Source of the DNA: Acidimicrobiaceae bacterium
GTDB lineage: Bacteria > Actinomycetota > Acidimicrobiia > Acidimicrobiales > UBA8592
DNA length: 64,000 bases
Assembly: GCA_024641655.1 (NCBI GenBank)
Contig: JAHECR010000005.1
Span: 50,111-114,110 of the forward strand
Reading direction: 5' to 3'
This document shows positions 44,976-53,211 of this stretch, piece by piece. The notes beneath the pieces were generated by a model that saw only the letters and a program-made list of their open reading frames with translations, was not told where the DNA came from and ran no database searches. How positions within the stretch are numbered: position 1 is the first letter of the stretch; every line of letters starts with the position of its first letter. Both the position numbers and the translations under genes were made by a program.

Positions 44976-46139
44976 GTGGACCGTGTCTACGACGACGAAA
45001 CGCTGCAGGCCGTCGCCGAGGGCGTGCGCTCGGTGTGCCGGGCGTTCCCCGACTCCTACTGGGCCGCCTGCGACGGTGAGCACCGCTTCCCGTGGGAGTT
45101 CTATCAGCAACTGGCCGCCGGGGGGTGGGTTGGTCTCGCCATCCCCGAGCGCTATGGCGGCGGCGGTCAGGGGATCGCCGCCGCCGCGGTGATGATGCGA
45201 GAGATCGCCGCCAGCGGAGCCGCGATGAACGGCTGCTCGGCCGTTCACCTCACCGTGTTCGGGCTGAACCCCGTCGTCCGCTTCGGCAGCGAGCGCCTGC
45301 GCGACGCGTTCCTGCCCCGGGCCGCAGCCGGCGATCTCCACGTCTGCTTCGGGGTCACCGAACCCGACGCCGGCAGTGACACGAGCCGCATCACCACCCG
45401 AGCCACCAGGCACGGGGACACCTGGCGCATCTCGGGGCGCAAGATCTGGACCACGAAGGCCCTCGAGTCCGAGGTCGTCCTCCTCCTCGCTCGCACCGAT
45501 CCCGGCGCCGCCGGGACCCTCGACGGCCTCAGCCTGTTCCTGGCCGACCTCGATCCCGACCATGTCGACATCTCGCCGATCGCCAAGACGGGCCGCAACG
45601 CCGTCGCCTCGTGCGAGGTCGCCTACGACGACCTTCCCGTGGAGGGCTGGCGACTCGTGGGCGAGGAAGGAGAGGGCTTCCGCATCCTGCTTCACGGCCT
45701 GAACCCCGAGCGCATCCTCGTCGCTGCCGAGGCCATCGGGATCGGAGACGCTGCCCTCCGTCGAGCCACGACCTACGCGCGCGATCGCATCGTCTTCGAT
45801 CGAGCGATCGGCGCCAATCAGGCGGTCGCCCACCCCCTCGCGCAGGCTCATGTCGGTCTCCTCGGAGCGTGGTCGCTCACCCTCGACGCTGCCCGGCGCT
45901 ACGACCGCGATGAGCACTGTGGCGCCGAGGCCAACGCCGCGAAGTGGCTCGCGGCGGAGGCGGGGTACTTCGCCGCAGACCGGGCCGTGCAAACCCTCGG
46001 GGGCATGGGCTACGCCACCGAGTTCCACGTCGAGCGCTACTGGCGCGAGGCTCGCATCATGCGCCTCGCGCCCGTCAGCCAGGAGATGGCCCTCAACTAC
46101 ATCGCCCACAACGTCTTGGACCTCCCCCGCTCCTACTGA
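44976..46139 (+). CDS. Acyl-CoA dehydrogenase
   Basis: 387-aa flavoprotein. N-terminal domain FPDSYWAACDGEHRFPWEFY, IPERYGGGG, middle-domain FGVTEPDAGSDTSRITTRA and WRISGRKIWTTKA, and C-terminal LGGMGYATEFHVERYWREAR with the Glu/Arg arrangement of the family. It would oxidise an acyl-CoA to enoyl-CoA, passing electrons to ETF. GTG 44976 follows GCGAGGAGG; TAACGT (44930-44935) is the -10. A hairpin follows. Its substrate is likely different from the other dehydrogenase at 36305, as the two are only distantly similar. Confidence 0.9.
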   Translation: MDRVYDDETLQAVAEGVRSVCRAFPDSYWAACDGEHRFPWEFYQQLAAGGWVGLAIPERYGGGGQGIAAAAVMMREIAASGAAMNGCSAVHLTVFGLNPVVRFGSERLRDAFLPRAAAGDLHVCFGVTEPDAGSDTSRITTRATRHGDTWRISGRKIWTTKALESEVVLLLARTDPGAAGTLDGLSLFLADLDPDHVDISPIAKTGRNAVASCEVAYDDLPVEGWRLVGEEGEGFRILLHGLNPERILVAAEAIGIGDAALRRATTYARDRIVFDRAIGANQAVAHPLAQAHVGLLGAWSLTLDAARRYDRDEHCGAEANAAKWLAAEAGYFAADRAVQTLGGMGYATEFHVERYWREARIMRLAPVSQEMALNYIAHNVLDLPRSY

Positions 46140-46168
46140 GGGAGCGCGGGTCATCGGGCGAGCCGGCG

Positions 46169-46198
46169 CGAGGACCTTCGTCCCTGTCCGAAGGCTCG
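46169..46198 (+). terminator. Bulged hairpin behind the acyl-CoA dehydrogenase gene
   Basis: CCTTCG (46175-46180) pairs with CGAAGG (46189-46194), extended by CGAG/CTCG (46169-46172 and 46195-46198) across a GA bulge. It begins 29 nt past the stop. Confidence 0.5.
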
Positions 46199-46231
46199 GG
46201 GCTCACCGACTATGGGGGACGGAGGCCCGCC

Positions 46232-46957
46232 ATGATCGAGAGTGCACCGCTACAGGCGCTTGAACCGTCGAGCGCTCCGACCCGACTGGTGACGTTGAGC
46301 GGGGTGGAGAAGACCTACCGAACCGGGCGCGTCGAGTACCGCGCGCTCCGCGGCGTCGACCTCGAGGTCGCATCGGGCGAGATGGTGTCGATCGTCGGTC
46401 CGAGCGGCAGCGGCAAGTCCACCTTGTTGCACGTCATCACCGGCATCGACCGACCGACGAGGGGTCAGGTGGTCGTCGGGGACCGGTCGCTGGTCTCGAT
46501 GAGCGAGGACGAGCTGGCCTCGTGGCGCAGCGCCCACGTCGGCATCGTCTTCCAGTTCTTCCAGCTCCTGCCGACCCTGACCGCCCTCGAGAACGCGATG
46601 CTTCCCATGGACTTCGCGCACTGGGGTTCGGTGCGCGACCGGGCCGAGGCGGCGCAGGCCCGCCTCGAACTGGTCGGTCTCGGTGACCACCGCGACCGCT
46701 TCCCGAGCGAGCTTTCCGGAGGGGAACAGCAACGGGTCGCCATCGCCCGGGCGCTGGCCTGCGATCCCGACCTGCTCGTCGCCGACGAGCCGACGGGCAA
46801 CCTCGACAGCGAGACGGCGGCTCTGGTCCTCGACGTCCTCGGGTCGGTGAACCAGACCGGGACCACCATTGTGTACGTCACCCATGACCAGGCCATGAGC
46901 GAACGCGCGGGTCGCGTCGTGACCCTGCGCGACGGTCGCGTCATGGACGACCGGTGA
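46232..46957 (+). CDS. ABC transporter ATP-binding protein (MacB/LolD type)
   Basis: 241-aa ATPase. Walker A GPSGSGKST (56-64), Q-loop VFQFFQLLPTLTALEN, signature LSGGEQQRVAIARAL, Walker B LLVADEPTGNLDS and switch VTHD are all intact. Sequence is of the LolD/MacB class that works with a FtsX-fold permease. The permease gene begins inside its stop codon (GTGA overlap). The ATG at 46232 follows GGGGGACGGAGG. It powers lipoprotein, peptide or drug extrusion, or mechanotransmission; the cargo cannot be told. Confidence 0.93.
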   Translation: MIESAPLQALEPSSAPTRLVTLSGVEKTYRTGRVEYRALRGVDLEVASGEMVSIVGPSGSGKSTLLHVITGIDRPTRGQVVVGDRSLVSMSEDELASWRSAHVGIVFQFFQLLPTLTALENAMLPMDFAHWGSVRDRAEAAQARLELVGLGDHRDRFPSELSGGEQQRVAIARALACDPDLLVADEPTGNLDSETAALVLDVLGSVNQTGTTIVYVTHDQAMSERAGRVVTLRDGRVMDDR

Positions 46958-49335
46958 GATCGGCGTCGACCCTGAGGGCCTGGCGGGAGCTCAGCAGATA
47001 CCGCCTCCGGACGCTCCTGACGGTGCTGACGCTCGCCGTTGCGGTCGTCGGTGTCTGGCTCTTCGCAACCCCGCAGCAGCTGGGCGCAGCGATGGACGAG
47101 CTCGTTGCGCGCGATCACCTGCCCGACGTCGTCCTCTACCCCGATGGTGTCGCGCTCGACGACGCTGCCGTCACCAGGCTGCGAGCACTCGCAAACATCG
47201 GCGCGCTCGATGCACGGGCAACGTTCTTCACCGAGGTCCGCTCAGGCAGCCGCGTCCAGGACGTATGGATCATCGGAGTCTCCGACTTCACTGCGCAACG
47301 AGTCAACGTGGTCCGGGCCGACGAAGGCCGCCTGCCGGTCGGTCCTGCACTCGAGGTCGTCTCCGACCCGCAGAACGACCGGAGCGGACGCGCCGTCGGA
47401 GCGCCCGGCGAGACCGTCTTCGTGAGTGATTTCAGGTCCGCCACCCGTGCGCTCGAGATCGTCGGCACCGGATCGAGCCTCTCGTTCGGCAATACGGTCG
47501 TCGAGGGTGCGCCCGTGCTGTACGCGCCGATCGAGGTGGTGTGGGACCTCGCCGGCTACGACGTCTTCACCCGGGTCGAGTTCACCGTCTTCGATCGAGG
47601 CGACGAGGCGACCAGCGACACCATCGACCGGGTCCGCGCCGCTTTGGCCGACCTCAAGCCGGGTGTCCGGTACAACGCACTGCCCGACATCCGTCCGGAG
47701 GGCCAGTGGCCCGGGGAGGACGACTTCGACAACTTCCTCGTCCTCTTCTGGGTGATCGCCGCCGTCGCCCTGGTCTCGGCCATGGTGTTGGTGGCGACCA
47801 CGATGAACACGCTGGTCCGAGCCCAGCGTCAGGAGATCGCGATCATGAAGGCCCTCGGCGCGCGGACCCGACGGGTCGCGGCCGCCATCGCGATGACCTC
47901 GTTGCTGTTCGGTGTCGTCGGCACCGCTGTCGGGATCGCCTTCGGCATGCTCCTCAGCAACCTGCTGATCGGGTTTCTCGGATCGAAACTGATCGGCGCC
48001 CAGCTCAGCTGGCAGGTGAGCCCACTCGCGGTCTTCGGGAGCCTCGCCGTCGGAGTTGGCGGCACCCTGCTGGCATCGGCTCCCGCCGTCCGCCGTGCCA
48101 CCCGGTTGTCGGTCATCGATGCCCTTGGTCGGCCTGGGATCGAGGGCAGCTTCGGGCTGGGCCGACTCGACCGCGCTGCCGGGCGGGCGACGTTCCTGCC
48201 ACGGGTGGCCCAGCTCGGGGTCCGCAACGCCCTCCGTCAGAAGGGGCGTGCCGCCGCCACCATCGCGCAGATCGCCCTGGCCGTGGGAACGATGCTCGCC
48301 TTCACGGCCACCGTGTTGACCATGATCACCGTCAGCGCCCAGAGCCGCGACGCCGAGGGCGGCGACATCTGGGTCTACACATCGGGCAGCGGTCAGGCCC
48401 TCGACAACCGCGCCGTCGAGGCGGTCGCCCACCTCGCCGGGGTCGACCGCGTGCAGCCGCTGACCTATTCGCCCCTGCTGGTCGGCGACACCGAGACCTT
48501 CGCCTGGGGGCTGCCCGCCGATCCGATCTACCCGTACGAGCTCGAACGCGGTCGGTGGTTCACGGAGGCCGAGAGCCGATCGGGAGCACTCGTTGTGGTG
48601 ATCGGCCCCGCCCTGGCCAACGTCCACCATCTCGACGTCGGCGATCACGTCCTGGCGACGATTCGCGACGGCACCGTGGAAATGGAGGTGGTCGGAATCG
48701 ACACCACGATGGTCGGCGACGGACTCGCGCTGTATGTACCCATCGGCACGGCGCTGTCGCTCGCGGGCCTCGACGCCCCGACAGAGTTCTGGGTCACCAC
48801 CACCTCCCGCTCCACCGACGACATCGATCGCGTGAACCTCGCTATCCGCGGCCTGCTCGCTCGAGAGGGCTACGCGTTCGACTCCGCCCTGCAGTACATC
48901 GATCGTGCCGCAGACGAGGCCTCGGACCGCACCATCGTCGCGGTGATCATGGCGCTGGGCATCCCCGTCGTGGCGATCGGTGCCATTGGCTTGGTCAACA
49001 CCATGACGACCAACATCTTGGAGCGAACCCGCGAGATCGGCGTGCTCCGGAGCATCGGAGCGCGAGGGCGCGATCTCCGTCGAGTCTTCCTCGCCGAGGC
49101 CGCGGTCCTGATCTTCGTCGGCTGGCTCGCGGGAATCGTCGTCGGGTACGGACTGGCCCGGCTCATCCTCGGGGCCTTCAACGACGCATTCGACGTGCAC
49201 TTCGCCCTGCAGTTCCCGCTGTGGCCGCTCGCCGTCGCATTGGTGCTGGCGTTGGTCGTGTCGGCGATGGCCCTGATCGCACCCTTGCGGCGCGCGTCGC
49301 GCCTGTCGGCGAGCGACGCTCTTCGCTACCAGTAG
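46954..49335 (+). CDS. ABC transporter permease with two FtsX domains (MacB/LolE-like)
   Basis: 793-aa membrane protein. First helix about 18-40, an extracytoplasmic MacB_PCD-like domain (about 45-255), an FtsX domain with three helices (about 265-395, LRAQRQ.. and RRATRLSVIDAL), then a further helix (about 435), a second periplasmic domain (to about 655), and a second FtsX domain ending RASRLSASDALRYQ. The two FtsX halves make a complete permease dimer in one chain, as in long actinobacterial DUF214 proteins. Start GTG overlaps the ATPase stop. A hairpin follows the gene. Confidence 0.9.
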   Translation: MRSASTLRAWRELSRYRLRTLLTVLTLAVAVVGVWLFATPQQLGAAMDELVARDHLPDVVLYPDGVALDDAAVTRLRALANIGALDARATFFTEVRSGSRVQDVWIIGVSDFTAQRVNVVRADEGRLPVGPALEVVSDPQNDRSGRAVGAPGETVFVSDFRSATRALEIVGTGSSLSFGNTVVEGAPVLYAPIEVVWDLAGYDVFTRVEFTVFDRGDEATSDTIDRVRAALADLKPGVRYNALPDIRPEGQWPGEDDFDNFLVLFWVIAAVALVSAMVLVATTMNTLVRAQRQEIAIMKALGARTRRVAAAIAMTSLLFGVVGTAVGIAFGMLLSNLLIGFLGSKLIGAQLSWQVSPLAVFGSLAVGVGGTLLASAPAVRRATRLSVIDALGRPGIEGSFGLGRLDRAAGRATFLPRVAQLGVRNALRQKGRAAATIAQIALAVGTMLAFTATVLTMITVSAQSRDAEGGDIWVYTSGSGQALDNRAVEAVAHLAGVDRVQPLTYSPLLVGDTETFAWGLPADPIYPYELERGRWFTEAESRSGALVVVIGPALANVHHLDVGDHVLATIRDGTVEMEVVGIDTTMVGDGLALYVPIGTALSLAGLDAPTEFWVTTTSRSTDDIDRVNLAIRGLLAREGYAFDSALQYIDRAADEASDRTIVAVIMALGIPVVAIGAIGLVNTMTTNILERTREIGVLRSIGARGRDLRRVFLAEAAVLIFVGWLAGIVVGYGLARLILGAFNDAFDVHFALQFPLWPLAVALVLALVVSAMALIAPLRRASRLSASDALRYQ

Positions 49336-49343
49336 CGAATAGG

Positions 49344-49365
49344 GCTGCGCGGGACCGCCCGCAGC
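49344..49365 (+). terminator. Hairpin behind the permease gene
   Basis: GCTGCG (49344-49349) pairs with CGCAGC (49360-49365) over a 10-nt loop, 9 nt past the permease stop. Confidence 0.4.
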
Positions 49366-49382
49366 AGGCGGCCGGGCCGAGC

Positions 49383-49622
49383 TCAGGTGTCGACGCCATG
49401 ACGGCGCGTCACGGTTCCGGCCACGATGGTGGCGTCGTAGCCCATGACGAACCCCGGCGTCACCAACCGTCCTGTGGCGTCGATCGTCTCGCGGGCCCCG
49501 AAGGCGCCGAGATCGGCTTCGATCGCGGTGATTCGGCCGTTGGCGATGGCCACGTCACAGGTCCGAGGACGGGCACCCGTGCCGTCGAAGACGGATCCGC
49601 CGACGATGGGTGGGTTCGTCAT
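49383..49622 (-). pseudogene. Decayed N-acyl-D-amino-acid-deacylase-like gene (internal deletion plus nonsense)
   Basis: Residues 1-57 are the N-terminal composite domain of an amidohydrolase: GGSVFDGTGARPRTCDVAIA, then DATGRLVTPGF, where a full gene goes on with VDxHTH. Instead residue 58 jumps to MGYDATIVAGTVTRRHGVDT, the pattern of the extreme C-terminus. The frame then hits TGA, after which the sequence still reads ARPGRLLRA in frame (to 49356), the usual GARPGRLVR tail with Gly (GGA) turned to TGA. So roughly 450 residues are missing in frame and a stop has followed. No function expected. Confidence 0.7.
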
Positions 49623-49669
49623 GTCGCCGCCCAGTCCGGCGCGATGCGCGTCCTCATGCCAACACCAGC

Positions 49670-50689
49670 TCAAGCCAACACCACCCGATCCTTGACGGCG
49701 GGGTTGGCCAACAGCGCCGGCCAGACACCGGAGAAGAACGAGACGACGTCGGCGCACACGCGCTCCTGCATCGCCGCGTACGACTGGCTCGAGACATGGC
49801 TCACGTGCGGCGTCAGGATCACGTTGGGGAGCTCGAGCAGCGGGTTGCGCCACCCGGGTTCGTCGGGACGGGTTCCCAGGTTGTCGAGGGCCGCACCTGC
49901 AAGGCGACCCGAGACCAGCGCCTCGTTCAGCGCGTCTTCGTCGATCACGCTCGCTCGAGACGAGGAGTTCACCAACCAGGCCGTGGGCTGCATCTGGCGC
50001 AGCTCAGCCGATCCGATGATCCGCTGCGTGTCCTCCTTCATCGGAACGTACAGGTGGATGAAGTCGGACTCGGCCAGGAGCCGTTCCTTGGTAGTGAGCT
50101 CGACGCCAAGGTGTTCGCCGAGCTCCGGAGCGATGTACGGGTCGTGCGCCAGGAAACGCATCCCGAAGCCTCGACAGCGTGCCGCGAGAGCGGCTCCTGC
50201 ACGACCGAATCCGATCGAGCCCACGGTTATGGTCGACAGCCGGGGCATCGGGAGAGAGGCGGCGACGATGTGGTCGTGGTCGGTCCACGTGGGCTCGTCG
50301 CGGACCATGCGCTCGAGCGCGAAGAGCCTGCGAGCGCCGGCGAGCATGAGCGCCATCCCGTGATCGGCCACCTCGTCAGTGCACGCGTCGGCACCGAAAC
50401 AGACGCAGATTCCGCGCTCGGTGAACGCGTCGACGTTCAGGTAGTCGGTGCTTCCAGACCACAGGCTGACGATGCGGCAACGCGGGAGCTGCGCCAACAC
50501 GTCGGGGGTCATGAGCCGACCGAGCGCGGCGCCGACGATGGCGTCTGCATCGGCGGCGGCCGCCACGACCTCTTCGCCGGTTGTGCATTCGGCGACGACC
50601 AGCTCGGCGTCGAGTGCACCCAATTGCTGGCGCGCCATCTCCGGGGAGATGGGCGGCAGGTTCATGTGGACCACCTTCAACCGCGCCAT
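49670..50689 (-). CDS. D-isomer-specific 2-hydroxyacid dehydrogenase
   Basis: 339-aa NAD(P)-dependent dehydrogenase interconverting a 2-oxoacid and its D-2-hydroxyacid. Cofactor motif VGSIGFGRAGAALAARC (the GxGxxG strand), catalytic Arg in LVNSSSRASVID, and catalytic His in VILTPHVSHVSS with the acidic partner in RPDEPG. Length is normal. The ATG follows GGGGGCACG, and a TACTGT -10 lies at 50738-50743. It starts just upstream of the decayed deacylase gene (same strand). Substrate may be a sugar acid or glyoxylate-like compound. Confidence 0.88.
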   Translation of the reverse strand: MARLKVVHMNLPPISPEMARQQLGALDAELVVAECTTGEEVVAAAADADAIVGAALGRLMTPDVLAQLPRCRIVSLWSGSTDYLNVDAFTERGICVCFGADACTDEVADHGMALMLAGARRLFALERMVRDEPTWTDHDHIVAASLPMPRLSTITVGSIGFGRAGAALAARCRGFGMRFLAHDPYIAPELGEHLGVELTTKERLLAESDFIHLYVPMKEDTQRIIGSAELRQMQPTAWLVNSSSRASVIDEDALNEALVSGRLAGAALDNLGTRPDEPGWRNPLLELPNVILTPHVSHVSSQSYAAMQERVCADVVSFFSGVWPALLANPAVKDRVVLA

Positions 50690-50829
50690 CGTGCCCCCGA
50701 AACCCCACGCCCGCTCACCGGCGCTCCTCTGCGCAGGACAGTACTACCGCTCCGAGTCTTCGCCGGGTCGCCAGAGGGGGTGATTCGTCCCGGTGGAGCA
50801 GCTCCTGCTTCGACCTCTGGGCGTCCAGG

Positions 50830-51618
50830 TCAACCGGCGAACACGGTGCCCGCGTCGTTGATGATCGTCTGGCCGGTCATCTTCGAGCTGTCGTCGGACG
50901 CGAGGAACAGCACGATGCCCGTCATGTCCTCGGGTTCGAGGGTGCTCCGCAGTGCTGCGGCGTTCGCGAGCGCATCGACGATCATGCCCGGAACGACGGC
51001 CTTGGTCGCCGGTGACATGGTGACACCCGGGCACACCGCGTTCACCCGGATGTTGCGGCCGCCCAATGACCGAGCCATCTGCCGGGTGTGATGGATCAGC
51101 ATCCACTTGGTCAATCCGTAGCCCGACGGGTCCACCCGTGGTGCGGGCGCATCCTCGGGGATCGGCGAGGGATCGTTGAGCGGCAAGGGGAACGCTGCCG
51201 TCGAGCTGATGTTGACGATGCTGCCGCGATGGCGTTCCCACATGTGTGGTACGACCGCGTTCGACGCGTTGACCACCCCCATGAAGTTGACCGCCAGGAA
51301 GTCGTCCCAGGACGCAGTCAACTGGTCGAACATCAACGCCGCGTTGTTCACGAGACAATCGATCCCGCCGAGCTTGCCGATGACCTCGGCCGCGACGGCG
51401 TCCATCTCGTCGGCCTTCGTGACGTCGGCCTTGATGGCAACCGCTCGCCGGCCCATCGCTTCGATGTCGGCAACCACCGTTGCCGCCTGATCGATCCGGG
51501 TCAGATCGACGATGCCGATGTCGGCGCCCGACGCGGCCATCCGACGTGCATACGCGGCCCCGATTCCCTGGGCCGCGCCCGTGATGAGGCACACCTTTCC
51601 CTGCAGCCGATCGTCCAT
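50830..51618 (-). CDS. SDR-family oxidoreductase (classical)
   Basis: 262-aa NAD(P)-dependent dehydrogenase with intact classical motifs: LITGAAQGIGAAYARRMA, NNAALMF, NISSTAAF, and the catalytic pair in SGYGLTKWML. The stretch between Ser and Tyr is longer than usual (LPLNDPSPIPEDAPAPRVDP), a loop likely over the substrate site. ATG 51618 follows GTAAGGA; TAATGT (51650-51655) is the -10. Divergent from the short SDR-like gene. Substrate unknown, possibly a hydroxyacyl-CoA or alcohol. Confidence 0.88.
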   Translation of the reverse strand: MDDRLQGKVCLITGAAQGIGAAYARRMAASGADIGIVDLTRIDQAATVVADIEAMGRRAVAIKADVTKADEMDAVAAEVIGKLGGIDCLVNNAALMFDQLTASWDDFLAVNFMGVVNASNAVVPHMWERHRGSIVNISSTAAFPLPLNDPSPIPEDAPAPRVDPSGYGLTKWMLIHHTRQMARSLGGRNIRVNAVCPGVTMSPATKAVVPGMIVDALANAAALRSTLEPEDMTGIVLFLASDDSSKMTGQTIINDAGTVFAG

Positions 51619-51764
51619 GTCCTTACCCCCTCGATGATGTCTCGCGCTGACATTACGCGTCGTCGCCGCGGCGCGCTGCGCCTTCGCGCGCACTGGTTGT
51701 GCGCCGATGAGACGCAACGCGGCCCGATCGTCGACAACGCCGCAACCGTCGCCGGTCCGGGCAC

Positions 51765-51770
51765 TAACGT
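51765..51770 (+). promoter_or_regulatory. -10 box TAACGT of a leaderless promoter
   Basis: TAACGT ends 7 nt before the ATG at 51778, so transcription and translation would begin at the same A. Confidence 0.5.
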
Positions 51771-51777
51771 CGCGGCC

Positions 51778-52332
51778 ATGGACTTCGCCATCGAGGGCAA
51801 GAGTGCCCACGTCATCGACGCCGGGTCGCCGTTGGGTCGCGCCTGCGCCGCTGCGCTCGCGGCCGAGGGGGTGACGCTCCGCGACGAGCCCTCGGGTTGC
51901 GACATCGTCGTCGCCTCGATGACCGATCGGGGCGGGTCGCACTCTGCGCTGACCGAGGAGGCGCTCGAGGCACTGCGGGTCGGCTGGGAGGGCGTCGTCG
52001 ACGCAGTGACGGCCTATCGTGGCGCGCTGCCAACCATGGTCGAGCACGGTTGGGGTCGCTTCGTCTGGGTCGGATCCGCTCTCGCCAAGTCGATCGACGC
52101 CGACGACGCCGAGATCGACGCGATCACGACACTCGGGATGCTGGGCCTGCACAAGGTGATCACGAGCGAAGAGGCACCGCACAACGTCACCTCGAACGCC
52201 GTTCTCCGAGGTGGTGCTGCCACCGACGACGACGTTGCTGCTGCCGTCGCGTTCCTGTGTTCGCAGGGTGCGGGGTACCTCAGCGGCATCACCATGACCG
52301 TCGACGGCGGCGCCGGATCGGCGGTGTACTGA
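51778..52332 (+). CDS. Short, degenerate SDR-like protein
   Basis: 184-aa protein that keeps the outline of an SDR (KSAHVIDAGSPLGRACAAAL at the N-terminus, GWGRFVWVGSALAK, FLCSQGAGYLSGITMTVDGG at the end). It lacks the TGxxxGxG cofactor loop and the Tyr/Lys pair and is 70 residues shorter than normal. It overlaps the next gene (TGATG), which is an intact SDR-type protein of the same subfamily. So it is either a non-catalytic partner subunit or a decaying duplicate. The leaderless promoter and clean overlap favour expression. Confidence 0.65.
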   Translation: MDFAIEGKSAHVIDAGSPLGRACAAALAAEGVTLRDEPSGCDIVVASMTDRGGSHSALTEEALEALRVGWEGVVDAVTAYRGALPTMVEHGWGRFVWVGSALAKSIDADDAEIDAITTLGMLGLHKVITSEEAPHNVTSNAVLRGGAATDDDVAAAVAFLCSQGAGYLSGITMTVDGGAGSAVY

Positions 52333-53159
52333 TGCAGTACGGGCTCGAGGACAAGGTGGCCATCGTCTCCGGCGGCAGCCGCGGCATCGGTCGAGCGATC
52401 GCGACCACCCTCGTCGGTGAAGGCGCGAAGGTCGTCATCGCCGCCCGCACCCAGTCGGGCATCGACGACGCGGTGGCCGAGCTCGATGCCCTCGCACCGG
52501 GACGAGCGGCAGGGGTGTCGGCCGACATGACCGACCCTGCCGACGTTCGCCGCGTGGTCGCCGACGCCCGCGAGCGCTTCGGCCCCGTCACGATCGCCGT
52601 TAGCAACGTGATCGGCCACGTGATCGACGCCGAGAAGGAAGGAGACGGCCCTGGCGCCGGCACCTTCGCGTCGATGCCCGCTGCAGAATACCGCCGCGAG
52701 TTCGAACACCTTTTCGTATCGGCGTGGGCCCTCGCGGTCGCAACCCTCCCCGACATGCGCGCCTGCGGGTGGGGGCGAATCTGCAACATCGGCTCTGGTG
52801 TCGCCCGAGAGCCCGCAACGCATCTCCCTCACGTGCTGCCCAACACGGTTCGGCCAGCAGTGGCCGGGCTCTACCGGATCCTCGCCGACCGGGTGCGAGA
52901 CCAGGGGATCACGGTGAACAACATCCTCACCGGGTCGATCCTCACCGAGCGAAACCGCTCGTACTGGGAGTGGCTCGCGGCGGACCGGGGCCAAACCGTC
53001 GAAGAGGTGCGCTCGGTGGTCACCAACGGGATCCCCTTGCGCCGCATGGGCGAACCCGCCGAGATGGCCGCGCTCGTCGCCTTCCTGTGTTCGACCCGCG
53101 CCGCGAAGATCACCGGACAGTCCATTCCCGTGGTCGGCGGCGGCAGCGCCCATCTCTGA
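52332..53159 (+). CDS. SDR-family oxidoreductase-like protein with HxxxN in place of YxxxK
   Basis: 275-aa Rossmann protein, cofactor motif SGGSRGIG (13-20) intact. Catalytic Ser155 is kept (NIGSGVAREP), but the Tyr/Lys pair is His167/Asn171 in LPHVLPNTVRP, exactly as in the protein at 43674-44471. The C-terminal PLRRMGEPAEMAALVAFLCS segment is standard. The start is set by TGATG overlap with the short SDR-like gene, and the two may form a heteromer. Chemistry with this active site is not established. Confidence 0.82.
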   Translation: MQYGLEDKVAIVSGGSRGIGRAIATTLVGEGAKVVIAARTQSGIDDAVAELDALAPGRAAGVSADMTDPADVRRVVADARERFGPVTIAVSNVIGHVIDAEKEGDGPGAGTFASMPAAEYRREFEHLFVSAWALAVATLPDMRACGWGRICNIGSGVAREPATHLPHVLPNTVRPAVAGLYRILADRVRDQGITVNNILTGSILTERNRSYWEWLAADRGQTVEEVRSVVTNGIPLRRMGEPAEMAALVAFLCSTRAAKITGQSIPVVGGGSAHL

Positions 53160-53211
53160 GTCGGCCTCGGCCCTGTGAAGTCGACGCCGGTGAGCTGTGG
53201 CGCGCCCGGCC

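Noticed and set aside
47541..50363. 940-codon plus-strand frame overlapping the ABC permease and the 2-hydroxyacid dehydrogenase
   Set aside because: The product is Arg/Pro-rich with no domain, and both overlapped genes have clear family motifs in other frames.
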